Shown: in pieces, positions 24,525-34,320 of the stretch
Position numbering within the stretch: position 1 is the first letter of the stretch
Layout of the letters: the number at the start of each line of letters is the position of its first letter
Assembly (NCBI GenBank): GCA_036260935.1
Contig: DATALQ010000027.1
Coordinates: forward strand, 1-64,000
Reading direction: 5' to 3'
DNA: 64,000 nt
From: JAEYOM01 sp036260935
Lineage (GTDB): Bacteria; Bacillota; Clostridia; Acetivibrionales; DTU013
Translations under genes and position numbers: made by a program
Notes under the pieces: model-generated
Told to the model about the DNA's origin: nothing
The model's database searches: none
What the model saw: the letters and a program-made list of their open reading frames with translations, nothing else

Positions 24525-25460
24525 ATGGTAGAACTCATAAAGAATGAGCTGCAGAAACTTGGCAATAAGGCTGAGGTCGTGCCGGTATCTTTCTATGAAC
24601 ATATCAGGAAGGATGCAAATGCCCTCGGAGAATGCGGATTTCTGAACAAATATCAGGAGGGCCTGGTAAACGGTGTATTCAACTATGATTTATCTGCTGC
24701 GGGTTTCAGAGCCGGATCGATTATCATAGTCGCATCTCCAAGTCCATCGACGGTTACCGTAGCATTCAACCTGGGGGGAAAAAGGATACCACTTCGAATA
24801 CCTTCTACATATGTAGATTACAATTCCACACCGGTTGTTTTAGAAGCGGTTCTTAATAAAATTGTAAATCAGGCCGGGTATCACGTGGCGTCTGCACAGA
24901 AGCTACCTAAAAAATGGCTTGCCGTAAGGTCGGGATTGGGAATCTACGGCAGGAACAACATATGCTACGTGGAAGGCTTGGGAAGTTTTGCGACGTTGTC
25001 CGCTTTTTTCTCAGATATGCCCTGTAATGAACGAAAGCTTTATGAACTTCGGCAGATGGATGTATGCAGATCCTGCAGGGTATGTATCAACAATTGCCCA
25101 ACCGGGGCGATCAGGCAGGACAGATTTTTGACGGATACTGAGCGCTGTCTTACATATTTCAATGAAGCAGCCGGGGAACATACTTTCCCGGATTGGGTTG
25201 CACCGTCGGCACACAATTCCGTTGTGGGATGCACTCGCTGCCAGTTGAGCTGTCCCGTAAACAAAAAATATATAAACGACAGATCCGAAACGTTCGAATT
25301 TTCGGAGGAAGATACCGGAATGCTGCTCTCGGGGCTTACTTTTGAACAATTACCTGAAGAGCTCGCGAAAAAAATCGATAAGCTCAACATGAGGGATTAT
25401 TTCAGCGCTTTGCCGCGGAATTTGAAGGTGCTTATGGACAAGGAAGATATAACGGCTTGA
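24525..25460 (+). CDS. QueG-like 4Fe-4S double-cluster protein
   Basis: The 311-aa protein resembles epoxyqueuosine reductase in its middle (LPKKWLAVRSGLGIYGRNN) and has two ferredoxin-type cluster motifs, CRSCRVCINNCP and CTRCQLSCP. QueG uses B12 plus two 4Fe-4S clusters to make queuosine in tRNA. This protein is shorter than QueG (about 380 aa), lacking the C-terminal HEAT-like part, and I do not see the QueG catalytic block clearly. It belongs to the wider QueG-like group that may reduce other substrates. AAAGGAG precedes the ATG; no queuosine genes are nearby. Confidence 0.82.
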   Translation: MVELIKNELQKLGNKAEVVPVSFYEHIRKDANALGECGFLNKYQEGLVNGVFNYDLSAAGFRAGSIIIVASPSPSTVTVAFNLGGKRIPLRIPSTYVDYNSTPVVLEAVLNKIVNQAGYHVASAQKLPKKWLAVRSGLGIYGRNNICYVEGLGSFATLSAFFSDMPCNERKLYELRQMDVCRSCRVCINNCPTGAIRQDRFLTDTERCLTYFNEAAGEHTFPDWVAPSAHNSVVGCTRCQLSCPVNKKYINDRSETFEFSEEDTGMLLSGLTFEQLPEELAKKIDKLNMRDYFSALPRNLKVLMDKEDITA

Positions 25461-25645
25461 ATGCTTGACGTGGTGAGTCGTATATGAACGGTATGGAGAG
25501 GATCGTGCCCAAAAATGCGGGCATTTGAGCGGCGGAACTCCGTAATAGGGCGCCAGTTCTATTGAATAAGCTGTTTTATTTTGATAAAATGAATTTATAG
25601 AGATAAATAGATGTGCTAATGTATTCTATCATTTCTGGAGGAAAC

Positions 25646-26257
25646 ATGAGCTTAACTCAGCAGGAAGAATTACTACTCAGTATCTACAGCGTTGATCATC
25701 TTTTGAAATGCAGGGTTATGGAAACTACAGCTTCCACAGTGCAATTGGCGCCCGTCTCAGGTAAAATCGATATGTTTCAAGTCTACGATCCGGTAGTTTT
25801 GATATTCTTTGATCAGGAAAAACAGCTTCAGACGATTCCGGCCGACGTCAGCCAGCTTGACAGGTCACTGGCCTCCGTTACGTTTTTGGTGCGTGAAAAG
25901 GAAATTGCGGAAGAACGGCGCGTATTCGAAAGATATCCCGTTTCTCTGGAAGTCAGCGCAAGAAGAAAATTTTCAAGCAAGAGGCTGCGTTTCGTCGTTA
26001 AAAATTTAAGCCTTTACGGAATGGGAGCGGTGTCACAGTCGGATCTCGAAGTAGATGAGCCGATAGACATGGATCTTATTACGGAACGAAGCATGTTTTA
26101 TTTCAATGGAAAGGTCATTTGGAAAAAGAATCTCGGCAAATTCTTTGAATACGGTCTCCAATACACACTGTATGATGTAGCCACAAGAAGCCTTTTGGAG
26201 GATTACCTTCTGAGGCAGAAAAACGACTATATAAAGATGATGTCAAAAGCCAGATAA
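25646..26257 (+). CDS. PilZ-domain c-di-GMP receptor
   Basis: ATG 25646 follows TGGAGGAAAC. The 203-aa protein has an N-terminal YcgR-like beta domain (about 1-90) and a C-terminal PilZ domain (about 92-200) with both c-di-GMP contacts: RVFER (RxxxR) and NLSLYG ([D/N]xSxxG). It should bind c-di-GMP and change motility or surface functions. The 185 bases upstream hold no gene and I could not match a c-di-GMP riboswitch in them. It is convergent with a large unknown gene. Confidence 0.93.
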   Translation: MSLTQQEELLLSIYSVDHLLKCRVMETTASTVQLAPVSGKIDMFQVYDPVVLIFFDQEKQLQTIPADVSQLDRSLASVTFLVREKEIAEERRVFERYPVSLEVSARRKFSSKRLRFVVKNLSLYGMGAVSQSDLEVDEPIDMDLITERSMFYFNGKVIWKKNLGKFFEYGLQYTLYDVATRSLLEDYLLRQKNDYIKMMSKAR

Positions 26258-26274
26258 AAGGATGCTCGTAAAAT

Positions 26275-26300
26275 GGAACGCAGAAATGTCTCTGCGTTCC
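26275..26300. terminator. hairpin between convergent genes
   Basis: GGAACGCAGA and TCTGCGTTCC form a perfect 10-bp stem with a 6-base loop. On the minus strand it is followed by ATTTTAC, so it most likely terminates the large minus-strand gene and may act in both directions. Confidence 0.6.
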
Positions 26301-26315
26301 GCGTGTGTTCCGGTA

Positions 26316-28799
26316 CTACATATCGCGATAGAACTCCAGATTTTTCTGCAGCGTTGGATCGATTTCTCCGTTTGCCTTTAAATAATATTTGTAGTGGTTT
26401 TCAAGTTCTCTGGCTTGCTTTTGCCTCTGAAATTTTACCGCCATAAGCATTTCCGTATAGATGGGCTGCTGTTCAAGCTGACTCCTGATGGCTTTTGCAA
26501 ACGGGCAATGCTTAAGCAATAAGCTGCGGGCAACCTTGTTGAGACGAGGGTTGCCTTTGGATTCGTTATTGATCCATATTTCGTAATCCGATGTGAATAT
26601 ATCGCGCAGACGATTGTGGTTTTTGGTTATCGAAGCCTTAACCTTTTCCTTCGCATCGTCCGAAAGATCGTGATTTTTTCGGTAAAACTGGATAAAATCC
26701 GCATATTCGGAGGTGAGAGAACTCTGGCTTATGTCGTTCCATGCCGCGCCCATCATCGTTCTGCAGAGCTCCCATCTGAAATTGCCGACAAGCTTCAGGA
26801 GCATATCGTCGAGGTTTTCATCAGTGAAGACAGGTACAAGGAATCTCCCCGGAGTACTGCGAACCCTTCCTGAGATTTCCTGCCACATCATTGCGCGGGT
26901 CCCGTAAACCGGGACCAGAATGATATCGGGCAGGACCTGCATCATTACTATCTCCTTCTCAATACCTTTTTCGGCGTCTCTAAAATGGATTTCCCTGTGG
27001 AAGGCAGAAAAATCCACTTCCAATATCTTGTCCAGCCTGTCCTTTATCTTTTCTGGCGTCACAAGCGAACGTACCGGGTTATGCGGCGCCATATCCCTGT
27101 GGAGAATGGGAAAATAAACTGAGATTTGGCCCTGGCAAAGTCTGTGGTTCTGACAGAACATGTTCTTATTCTCGAAGTCGAGCCTGCCGTCCCTGTCTTT
27201 GTCGTAATTTGGTTTATCCTTGTCGGTGTATTTACCTTGCTTTTTGAGTTCACGGAAAGTATCGAAGTAATCACTTCCGAAACTATTTACGGAAGGGTCT
27301 CTTTCCATATCGTATATCCTGGCGAACCATTCGTCCATATGGTGAATGTTCGGGATGCCGGATGTACGTTCTGCTCCGGCCAGCTTGTATAAAGCAATTG
27401 TCTGGCTGTTATCGAGCAGCTTCTCGTCCATATAGCCATACATTAGGAACATTTTAATAAGGCGTGAATCGTCTTTATTCAGGTAAGCCTTTTTAAAAAC
27501 TGCTGGGTAGATCTCAAAAAACAAGTCGGATATAGCAGTTCTTATCGCCCTTGCCGATTCATCAGCCGAAAGTCTGTTTTTGAGGTTTCTGAAGGCAACC
27601 AGATTCATCATGAAACAGGTAGCCTTTTCTTCGGATATCTCTGAGTATTCCAGAATTTTTTCAGCGCTGCCCTTCAATTCTTCAGGCAAGGTTTGAACAA
27701 TGCCGGCTTCTTCGGACAAGGCGCCGGTGGCTGCTTTCTCCGTAAGTCCTGAAAGCGCCTCGACAGCATTCGCGTGATAGTGCTCGAGATATTTGAAATC
27801 TATGCCGCAGCTATGCCTGTATTCAAATTCCATGTAGGCTGAAATTTCCCTAAGCTTGTCATATATATAATTCAATGCGTTGGCTGCGGGAGAGCAGTCC
27901 AGCCCGGAGCTGTTCATTTCTCTGGCTGCAGCCAGGAAAACCTCATAAACACTGCATTTATCCTCGCCATATAAAAGCCTGATCGTTTCATCGAGCCGGG
28001 CAAGCTTGCGACTAAGCCTGGCGACCAGTTGTCCAAGGCAAGCGGAGGCCTTTGTCATATTGATTTCCGCGATATATTGGTCTGCACCGAAAAATGACTT
28101 TCTGATTTCCGGCTGCATACCAAATAAATGAATGAAATATTCCGAGTCCAAAGGGTCGGATGAATTGTCGCACGAATCTGTTTCATCGGACGGGCGCAGC
28201 GCCTCGATGAACTGCTTGTTGAAATGCACCGGGATCATAATGTTTTCACTTTTCATAACTGACATTAGCCTTGCGCCGTCCTGAGCCACCTTCCCCGGGA
28301 CGGACCCGAGGCTATATTCCTCTGAAAGGGCGGCATAGTAGACGCAAAGGTTTTGCAGCACGCTATTTATGCGCGTAAGGTAGGCGAGGGCTTTTTGATT
28401 TGCCTGCGACATATTGCTGATCAGATTGCACAGTGAATTGATGACATAGGCGCCGTAATCCTTTTGGCTGTTTATAGCATTAAGCGCATCTGCGGTATTG
28501 TCACAGGCATATGCGTAAAGACTGCAGTCCGACGATGCGGTCACTGTAAGCGTATTTGTACTGTTTTGGAGCAGATCGTTCACTCCTATGAATATATTCT
28601 GGTCAAGCTCGAATAGCCTGTAGCTTTTTGATTTGAGATCTTCGAATGAGGCAGGGCAGCCCTTTTTCAAAGGGGAAATGTAAACGTCGATTTTACCCTG
28701 CAGCAGCAGGTCGAACGACAAGACTTTGGTACCCTCGAGTTTTATGAAATCGTCTTTTTTCTGGACGTAACTCCCGCTCTTGTTGACTTTTGTAATCAT
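26316..28799 (-). CDS. large cytoplasmic protein, cNMP-binding-like N domain, unknown function
   Basis: ATG 28799 is preceded by TTGGAGC; the frame is open to a TTG at 28814. The 827-aa product has no signal or membrane segments. Residues about 5-110 look like a cyclic-nucleotide-binding beta-roll (LLLQGKIDVYIS, LFELDQNIFIGVNDLL). The rest is mostly helical. Near residue 530 an EF-hand-like loop, DKDRDGRLDFE, appears, followed by a Cys/His group (MFCQNHRLCQ). I do not know a family for the whole protein. The convergent PilZ gene suggests a signalling setting, but that is only position. Confidence 0.65.
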   Translation of the reverse strand: MITKVNKSGSYVQKKDDFIKLEGTKVLSFDLLLQGKIDVYISPLKKGCPASFEDLKSKSYRLFELDQNIFIGVNDLLQNSTNTLTVTASSDCSLYAYACDNTADALNAINSQKDYGAYVINSLCNLISNMSQANQKALAYLTRINSVLQNLCVYYAALSEEYSLGSVPGKVAQDGARLMSVMKSENIMIPVHFNKQFIEALRPSDETDSCDNSSDPLDSEYFIHLFGMQPEIRKSFFGADQYIAEINMTKASACLGQLVARLSRKLARLDETIRLLYGEDKCSVYEVFLAAAREMNSSGLDCSPAANALNYIYDKLREISAYMEFEYRHSCGIDFKYLEHYHANAVEALSGLTEKAATGALSEEAGIVQTLPEELKGSAEKILEYSEISEEKATCFMMNLVAFRNLKNRLSADESARAIRTAISDLFFEIYPAVFKKAYLNKDDSRLIKMFLMYGYMDEKLLDNSQTIALYKLAGAERTSGIPNIHHMDEWFARIYDMERDPSVNSFGSDYFDTFRELKKQGKYTDKDKPNYDKDRDGRLDFENKNMFCQNHRLCQGQISVYFPILHRDMAPHNPVRSLVTPEKIKDRLDKILEVDFSAFHREIHFRDAEKGIEKEIVMMQVLPDIILVPVYGTRAMMWQEISGRVRSTPGRFLVPVFTDENLDDMLLKLVGNFRWELCRTMMGAAWNDISQSSLTSEYADFIQFYRKNHDLSDDAKEKVKASITKNHNRLRDIFTSDYEIWINNESKGNPRLNKVARSLLLKHCPFAKAIRSQLEQQPIYTEMLMAVKFQRQKQARELENHYKYYLKANGEIDPTLQKNLEFYRDM

Positions 28800-28901
28800 A
28801 AACGGCCGCTCCAAAGTATTTTTTCTATTATTATACCTTATTTTTTCCAGTTAAGAAACGGGTATTTTGTACTAGGCCGTCGGAATATGAAGTTTAAACG
28901 A

Positions 28902-29414
28902 TTACATATCAAGTGTGGAATAATATATTTTGTTATTGTCCAGATCAACGATACCAATTATTATGTTTGAATAGGAGTTATCTTCGAAATTGTATCCCTT
29001 GAGTGTTTTGCCGTATCTGTTCTTCAGCAGGTAATACCCTTTTTTGGCATCAAACCTTATATTGCTGGAAATTCCGGCGCTTGAAACACCTTTTAACTTA
29101 TTGGTTATTCCCAAAGACATTTTTTCATCGAAAGGGAGATTCCACCAATATCTTACCTCTTCCTGCTTTATGAATTCAGACATGTCCGCCGTATTCAGCT
29201 GATAAATGAATAAACTCGTTCCGTCGCCCAAAGCTCCGTGATCATCTTCGCTAAAAATGACGCGGGTTTCTTCAGGCATTTTTAATCCAAATTCTTTTTC
29301 AAATCTACGAATTTCTTTATCCGGCCCGGACAGTAAGAAGAATGATATACAAAAAGTCATTATTACTAAAGCTATTACTGCCCCTGAAATAATAATGGGT
29401 TTTCCTGCTTTCAT
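28902..29414 (-). CDS. membrane-anchored protein of unknown function
   Basis: The 170-aa protein has one N-terminal membrane helix (about residues 7-29, IIISGAVIALVIMTF) and an outside domain with no family I recognise; repeated aromatic strands (GYYLLKNRYG, IYYSTLDM) suggest a beta-rich fold. AGGAGTTCGA precedes the ATG. It sits between release factor 3 (57 bases upstream) and the large unknown gene, same strand. Confidence 0.7.
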   Translation of the reverse strand: MKAGKPIIISGAVIALVIMTFCISFFLLSGPDKEIRRFEKEFGLKMPEETRVIFSEDDHGALGDGTSLFIYQLNTADMSEFIKQEEVRYWWNLPFDEKMSLGITNKLKGVSSAGISSNIRFDAKKGYYLLKNRYGKTLKGYNFEDNSYSNIIIGIVDLDNNKIYYSTLDM

Positions 29415-29471
29415 TCGAACTCCTGATTACTATCTAATAAATTCAGCCGCAATTGCAGCTATTATCACGCA

Positions 29472-31085
29472 TCAATTCTTAACGGCTGCTATATCTGCGA
29501 GCTCAAGCCCTTTGTTGCGTTCTTCGGCCCAGCGAATCGACCAGTCGTTTTCGAACAGCAGCACGGGCTTCGCGTCGTTATCCTCCACGAGCATCGTCGA
29601 GCTGGTCAGATTCAGTTCCTTCAACTTATCCATATCCGTTTCCGAAACGGGCCAACGGGCGAACCTGAACGGCAGCTGGTTTATCCTCAGGTCTACGCCG
29701 TATTCGTGCTTCAATCTGTGTTCGAGAACCTCGAACTGCAGTACGCCTACCGCGCCTATTATTACGGTTTCCATGCCCATATCCGGCTGCTTGAATACCT
29801 GTATCGCGCCCTCCTCGGAAAGCTGGCTTATGCCCTTGACGAACTGCTTGCGTTTCATCGAGTCCTTGGGTGATATGCGCGCAAAATGCTCCGCAGGGAA
29901 TACCGGAATGCCCTCGAACCTGAAACGGCCGTTTCCCTCGATAAGAGTATCACCAATTTTGAATATGCCCGGATCGAATACCCCTATTATATCTCCCGGG
30001 TACGCTTCCTCAACGATAGCGCGCTCCTGCGCCATGAACTGCTGAGGCTGTGCGAGTCTGATCTCCTTGCCCTCCTGCACGTGATAAACGGACATGCCCC
30101 TCGCAAACTGGCCGGAGCATATGCGTATGAACGCTATCCTGTCCCTGTGTGTAGGGTTCATGTTTGCCTGTATCTTGAAAACGAAGCCGGAAAATTCGCC
30201 GGATTCAGGATCGATATCGCCTTCGGTCGAATTGCGTATACCGGGGCAGGGTGCAAGCCTGATGAATTCCTCAAGGAAAGGCTGCACACCGAAGTTGGTC
30301 ATTGCGCTGCCGAAGAACATCGGCGTAAGCTCGCCCTTGTTGATCTTATCCATGGCAAATTCGTCTCCGGCCATATCCAGAAGCTCAATGTCCTCGCAGA
30401 GCTTATCATGGTAATGGCTGCCGAGAAGGTCCGCAAATACCTTGTCGTCGACGCTTCCCTTTATCGAGTTTACCTCTGTCTGTCCGTGCCTGCCGCCTTC
30501 GAACAGCTCTATCTGTTTTTCCTGCCTGTTGTAAACGCCTTTGAAATCGCCGTCTGTACCTATCGGCCAATTCATGGGGTAGGAGCGTATACCCAGTACG
30601 TTCTCGATCTCTTCCATGAGTTCAAAAGGATCCTTGCTGGCCCGGTCCATCTTGTTTACAAAGGTGAATATCGGTATCCCGCGCATCTTGCATACGTGGA
30701 AGAGCTTTATCGTCTGAGCCTCGACGCCCTTCGCGCCGTCTATCAGCATTACCGCGCTGTCGGCTGCGACGAGCGTACGGTAGGTGTCTTCACTGAAATC
30801 CTGATGGCCGGGGGTATCGAGTATATTTATGAAGTGATCCGCGTATTCGAACTGCATAACGCTCGAGGTGACGGATATACCCCTCTGCTTCTCTATTTCC
30901 ATCCAGTCGGAAACGGCATAATTGCCTGCCTTCCTTGCTTTTACCGTACCTGCAAGCCTGATGGCGCCTCCATAAAGCAGCAGCTTTTCTGTCAGCGTCG
31001 TTTTGCCCGCGTCAGGGTGCGATATGATCGCAAAGGTCTTTCTCCTTCTGGTTTCATTGCTTATAATTTCTTTCTTGTCCGGCAT
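29472..31085 (-). CDS. prfC: peptide chain release factor 3
   Basis: The 537-aa GTPase (start MPDKKEII at 31085; AAGGAATGG upstream) has G1 SHPDAGKTTL, switch/G2 region EKQRGISVTSSVMQF, G3 DTPGHQDFSEDTYR and G4 FVNKMDR, and the RF3-specific tail. RF3 ejects RF1/RF2 from ribosomes after termination. Length agrees with the family (about 530). A long open frame on the opposite strand is only a codon-bias shadow. Confidence 0.97.
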   Translation of the reverse strand: MPDKKEIISNETRRRKTFAIISHPDAGKTTLTEKLLLYGGAIRLAGTVKARKAGNYAVSDWMEIEKQRGISVTSSVMQFEYADHFINILDTPGHQDFSEDTYRTLVAADSAVMLIDGAKGVEAQTIKLFHVCKMRGIPIFTFVNKMDRASKDPFELMEEIENVLGIRSYPMNWPIGTDGDFKGVYNRQEKQIELFEGGRHGQTEVNSIKGSVDDKVFADLLGSHYHDKLCEDIELLDMAGDEFAMDKINKGELTPMFFGSAMTNFGVQPFLEEFIRLAPCPGIRNSTEGDIDPESGEFSGFVFKIQANMNPTHRDRIAFIRICSGQFARGMSVYHVQEGKEIRLAQPQQFMAQERAIVEEAYPGDIIGVFDPGIFKIGDTLIEGNGRFRFEGIPVFPAEHFARISPKDSMKRKQFVKGISQLSEEGAIQVFKQPDMGMETVIIGAVGVLQFEVLEHRLKHEYGVDLRINQLPFRFARWPVSETDMDKLKELNLTSSTMLVEDNDAKPVLLFENDWSIRWAEERNKGLELADIAAVKN

Positions 31086-31131
31086 CTTTAAAAACCATTC
31101 CTTCAAATCAATTATTTAAAGTATCAATACC

Positions 31132-31145
31132 GTGCCAGGTGGCAC
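31132..31145. repeat. dyad GTGCCA-GG-TGGCAC
   Basis: A perfect 6-bp inverted repeat with a 2-base centre lies 46 bases upstream of prfC, in the gap shared with the divergent nucleoside kinase gene. It could be an operator or be chance. The remaining gap is AT-rich without a gene. Confidence 0.35.
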
Positions 31146-31318
31146 AACAGGTCTGTTTACACGGCCCGCCGAGGTAAATTTACCATCCCATATTAACTTA
31201 TTTACAAGGTTCCTGTCAAACATGAGATAAATATATTATAATATAAGTAATATTTTCAATAATAAAGGATCTTTATCTCTTTATAAATAGATAATATGTA
31301 AACTGCGGGGGTATAGTT

Positions 31319-32983
31319 ATGACAAATTCAAAAGATAAGATAAAAGTAAATGTCGAACCCGGCAATACGGTGTATATCGACAAAGGAACGCCGCTTAAGA
31401 GCCTGGTCGCAGACTATGCGGACAGATACAAAACGCCGGTTATCGCGGCGAAGGTCGATAACGATATAAGGGAACTGAGTTACAGGCTCAAAGGGGACTG
31501 CAGCGTAAGGTTCATGGACCTCACCGACGAGGACGGGATGAGGATTTATAGAAGAAGCCTTTATTTCATACTGATGAAGGCGGTTTATGACCTTTTCCCC
31601 GACAGGCGCGTCATAATAAGCCATGCAATCAGCAAGGGGCTGTTTTGCGAAATAAGGGGAGAGAAGGCGCTGGAGCCTTCGGAAGTCAAGCTGATCGAAG
31701 ACAGGATGCATGAAATAGTCGCGGAGGCGATACCGTTCAAAAAGCGGGAAATACCGCTGCCTGAGGCGGAGGCATTGTTTGAGTCGACCGGAAGGATGGA
31801 CAGGTATCACACTGTTGAACACAGGAATAAGAAGCTTGTGACAATATATAACTGCGACGGCCTGGATGATTACTTTTACGGGTATATGGCGCCGGACACC
31901 GGGTATATAAAGGTTTTCGGGCTAAGGTACCACGAGGGCGGGCTCATCGTAAGCTTCCCCGACAAGTCCTCACCGTACGAGCTGCCTCCGTATGAAGAGC
32001 AGAACAAGCTTTTCAATGTATATCTCGAATTCAAAAAATGGGGAAGGATACTCGAGGTCGAGAATGTCGGAGCGCTCAATGACCTGATAAAAGCCGGAAA
32101 ATCTACGGAAATCATCAGGATATCGGAAGCGCTTCATGAAAAGAAGCTTGCAAGTATCGCGGACACTATAACCAACAGCGGCAAAAAGCGCATAGTGCTT
32201 ATATCCGGCCCTTCCTCATCGGGAAAGACGACGTTTGCCCAAAGACTTTCGATACAGCTGCGGGTCAACGGGTTAAAGCCGGTAACCATCTCGCTGGACG
32301 ACTATTTTGTAAACCGTGAGGACACTCCGAAGGATGAATTCGGAGATTACGATTTTGAAGCGCTCGAGGCGATAGACGTCAAGTTGTTCAACAGACAGCT
32401 CAGGGAACTGATAGAAGGCTATGAGGTAGAACTGCCTTTATTCAATTTCACTACCGGATCGAGGGAGCCGGTCGGCAGAAAAATGAAGATCAACGATGAT
32501 AACATCCTGGTCATCGAAGGTATCCACGGCCTTAATGAGAGGCTTACGTCCGAGATACCCAGGGAGCAGAAATTCAAGATATACGTGAGTGCGTTGACAT
32601 CTATGAATATCGACGACCACAACAGGATCCCGACGACCGACAACAGGATCATCAGGCGCATCGTGAGGGATCACCAGTTCAGGGGCAGCAGTGCGCTCAA
32701 TACCATAAAAAGATGGCCGTCGGTCAGGCGCGGTGAGGGAAAGAATATCTTCCCGTTCCAGGAGGGAGCGGACGTGATGTTCAATTCGGCATTGATGTAC
32801 GAGTTAAGCGTCCTGAAGACCTTCGCCGAACCCCTTCTCAACGAGGTGAACAATACCGAGGAGGAGTATTCCGAGGCAAACAGGCTGTTGGAATTTCTGA
32901 GCTACTTCCTGCCTATCGATCCGAAGGATGTGCCGGCAAACTCGATAATCAGGGAATTTTTAGGCGGCAGCTGCTTTTATTAA
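31319..32983 (+). CDS. nucleoside (uridine) kinase with TGS/ThrRS-like N domains
   Basis: The 554-aa protein has a TGS-like start (VEPGNTVYIDKGTPLKSLV), a ThrRS second-additional-domain-like middle with HAISKG and the H-x-x-x-H-like YHTVEHR, and a C-terminal uridine kinase/phosphoribulokinase domain with Walker A ISGPSSSGKTTF (about residue 297) and SLDDYFVNR. This fused type occurs across Clostridia and Thermotoga and is taken to phosphorylate nucleosides. CTGCGGGGG precedes the ATG, and a strong terminator follows. Confidence 0.9.
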   Translation: MTNSKDKIKVNVEPGNTVYIDKGTPLKSLVADYADRYKTPVIAAKVDNDIRELSYRLKGDCSVRFMDLTDEDGMRIYRRSLYFILMKAVYDLFPDRRVIISHAISKGLFCEIRGEKALEPSEVKLIEDRMHEIVAEAIPFKKREIPLPEAEALFESTGRMDRYHTVEHRNKKLVTIYNCDGLDDYFYGYMAPDTGYIKVFGLRYHEGGLIVSFPDKSSPYELPPYEEQNKLFNVYLEFKKWGRILEVENVGALNDLIKAGKSTEIIRISEALHEKKLASIADTITNSGKKRIVLISGPSSSGKTTFAQRLSIQLRVNGLKPVTISLDDYFVNREDTPKDEFGDYDFEALEAIDVKLFNRQLRELIEGYEVELPLFNFTTGSREPVGRKMKINDDNILVIEGIHGLNERLTSEIPREQKFKIYVSALTSMNIDDHNRIPTTDNRIIRRIVRDHQFRGSSALNTIKRWPSVRRGEGKNIFPFQEGADVMFNSALMYELSVLKTFAEPLLNEVNNTEEEYSEANRLLEFLSYFLPIDPKDVPANSIIREFLGGSCFY

Positions 32984-32986
32984 AAG

Positions 32987-33027
32987 AAAACCTCCTGAGC
33001 ATTTTGATTTAATGCTTAGGAGGTTTT
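32987..33027 (+). terminator. intrinsic terminator of the nucleoside kinase gene
   Basis: AAAACCTCCTGAGCATT pairs with AATGCTTAGGAGGTTTT around TTGATTT, ending in the T-run; the A-run on the other side makes it bidirectional. Confidence 0.93.
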
Positions 33028-33070
33028 GTACACTATATTGTTCAATGAAATTAATACTTGGGGGTTGGAT

Positions 33071-34195
33071 ATGGAAATATTTCTTTACATATTTCTGATA
33101 CTTCTCTTGCTTGTCCCAGTGTTACTGACTCTTACAAATATAATTAATCTCTTTAAAAAAAATAAATTTATTGAGAATCTTGCTGACAGTCTGACGTTCA
33201 TTCTTGGCATTATATTGACATATTTACTGTATAGAATATGGGAACCTCTTGATTACACCAAGCCTATTATTTTGGATGGAGGAATGAGCTTACAGTTTCA
33301 TGCCCCTGTTTCCAGTCACCATATTGTAACGATCCTGGTATTGTCAGCAATCTCAATAATTGGGTATATGGTTCTGAGGATTGGGAAAACGGGGCTTACG
33401 CCGTTGATATCGGTTTTTTGTTTTTCGTCAATTTTCATAGGAATAATATTAAATGCTGTTTTTATAATTCAACTGTCAAAAAATGCTTTCCCTAACAATG
33501 TTAATGAACATATACCGTTCGATGTTTTTTACATGATGTTATATCCTCTTAACTACATTCTTTGTTCCACACGACTAATGCGGCAGTCGATCAGTCTGCA
33601 CATGGGGAAACAAACTGTTGAAGGCATAGTATATAAAAATAAGATACTAAAGGTATGTCAGCAAATTTTACTAAAAAGTTCAGGATGGTATATCGCTGCT
33701 TTTATACTTATGTTTCCGCTATTAATTCTATTGATTATCATTCTGGTTTTATTCGGTCAAATGCCTGATGCTGCGATCAGAGCGTTTACCGAAACAAGTG
33801 ACTGGGCTTTATCGCAAAAGATTTCGCCGCCGCCGATCCAATATGAAGGTCATTATCTTTGTACCGTAGCATTAAATGGTCACAGAAATATCGTCAAACC
33901 GGTAAGGATGGGAATGAGGCACGGCGTTAAAATATTGGTAAACCGTCAGTTATGCATTGCAAATGCATTCGAACAGCTGATTCAAGAAAAAATGCCCAAA
34001 ATTCATAGGTTTGTCAGATACATTTACGATAAATACGGTTACCCGCTTTCCAAACATATAAATACACCGTTTTCTGCCGATCTGACATATTTTATGATGA
34101 AACCACTCGAATGGCTTTTCCTGGTTTTATTATACCTGCTTGACATGAATCCTGAAAACAGGATTGCCATGCAATACACTGGCATGAAAGCATAA
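33071..34195 (+). CDS. polytopic membrane protein of unknown function
   Basis: ATG 33071 follows CTTGGGGG. The 374-aa protein has about six membrane helices: one at the N terminus (IFLYIFLILLLLVPVLLTL), several to residue 175, and one near 215-240, followed by a cytoplasmic domain of about 130 residues with KPVRMGMRHGVKILVNRQLCIAN and a conserved-looking FVRYIYDKYGYPLSKHI. I recall similar uncharacterised proteins in Firmicutes but cannot name a function. It stands alone after a terminator and before a DUF1540 gene on the other strand. Confidence 0.75.
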   Translation: MEIFLYIFLILLLLVPVLLTLTNIINLFKKNKFIENLADSLTFILGIILTYLLYRIWEPLDYTKPIILDGGMSLQFHAPVSSHHIVTILVLSAISIIGYMVLRIGKTGLTPLISVFCFSSIFIGIILNAVFIIQLSKNAFPNNVNEHIPFDVFYMMLYPLNYILCSTRLMRQSISLHMGKQTVEGIVYKNKILKVCQQILLKSSGWYIAAFILMFPLLILLIIILVLFGQMPDAAIRAFTETSDWALSQKISPPPIQYEGHYLCTVALNGHRNIVKPVRMGMRHGVKILVNRQLCIANAFEQLIQEKMPKIHRFVRYIYDKYGYPLSKHINTPFSADLTYFMMKPLEWLFLVLLYLLDMNPENRIAMQYTGMKA

Positions 34196-34227
34196 TATCC
34201 CAAAACAACCAAGGTCCGGTATCGCAG

Positions 34228-34288
34228 CAGACAACAGGGCTCCGAAACGCACCCGAAAGCCGGGATATGTTCCGGAGCCTGTTTAAAC
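34228..34288. repeat. imperfect hairpin after the membrane protein gene
   Basis: GGGCTCCG and CGGAGCC form an outer stem with an inner CCCG...CGGG pair. There is no T-run, so function (terminator between convergent genes, or structure) is unsure. Confidence 0.4.
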
Positions 34289-34320
34289 TACAATGGTCTG
34301 GCTGCTGATATTACTTGCGA

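Noticed and set aside
25461..25645. c-di-GMP riboswitch before the PilZ gene
   Set aside because: The GC-rich segment with GCCC...GGGC does not show the GEMM-I or II conserved bases; only a small hairpin is visible.
29886..31091. Long open frame opposite prfC (about 400 codons)
   Set aside because: It is antisense to a fully conserved release factor 3 and has no RBS or recognisable domain; it is a codon-bias shadow.
31132..31145. Terminator between prfC and the nucleoside kinase gene
   Set aside because: The 6-bp dyad has no T-run and lies in a divergent promoter region, so it is listed only as a repeat.
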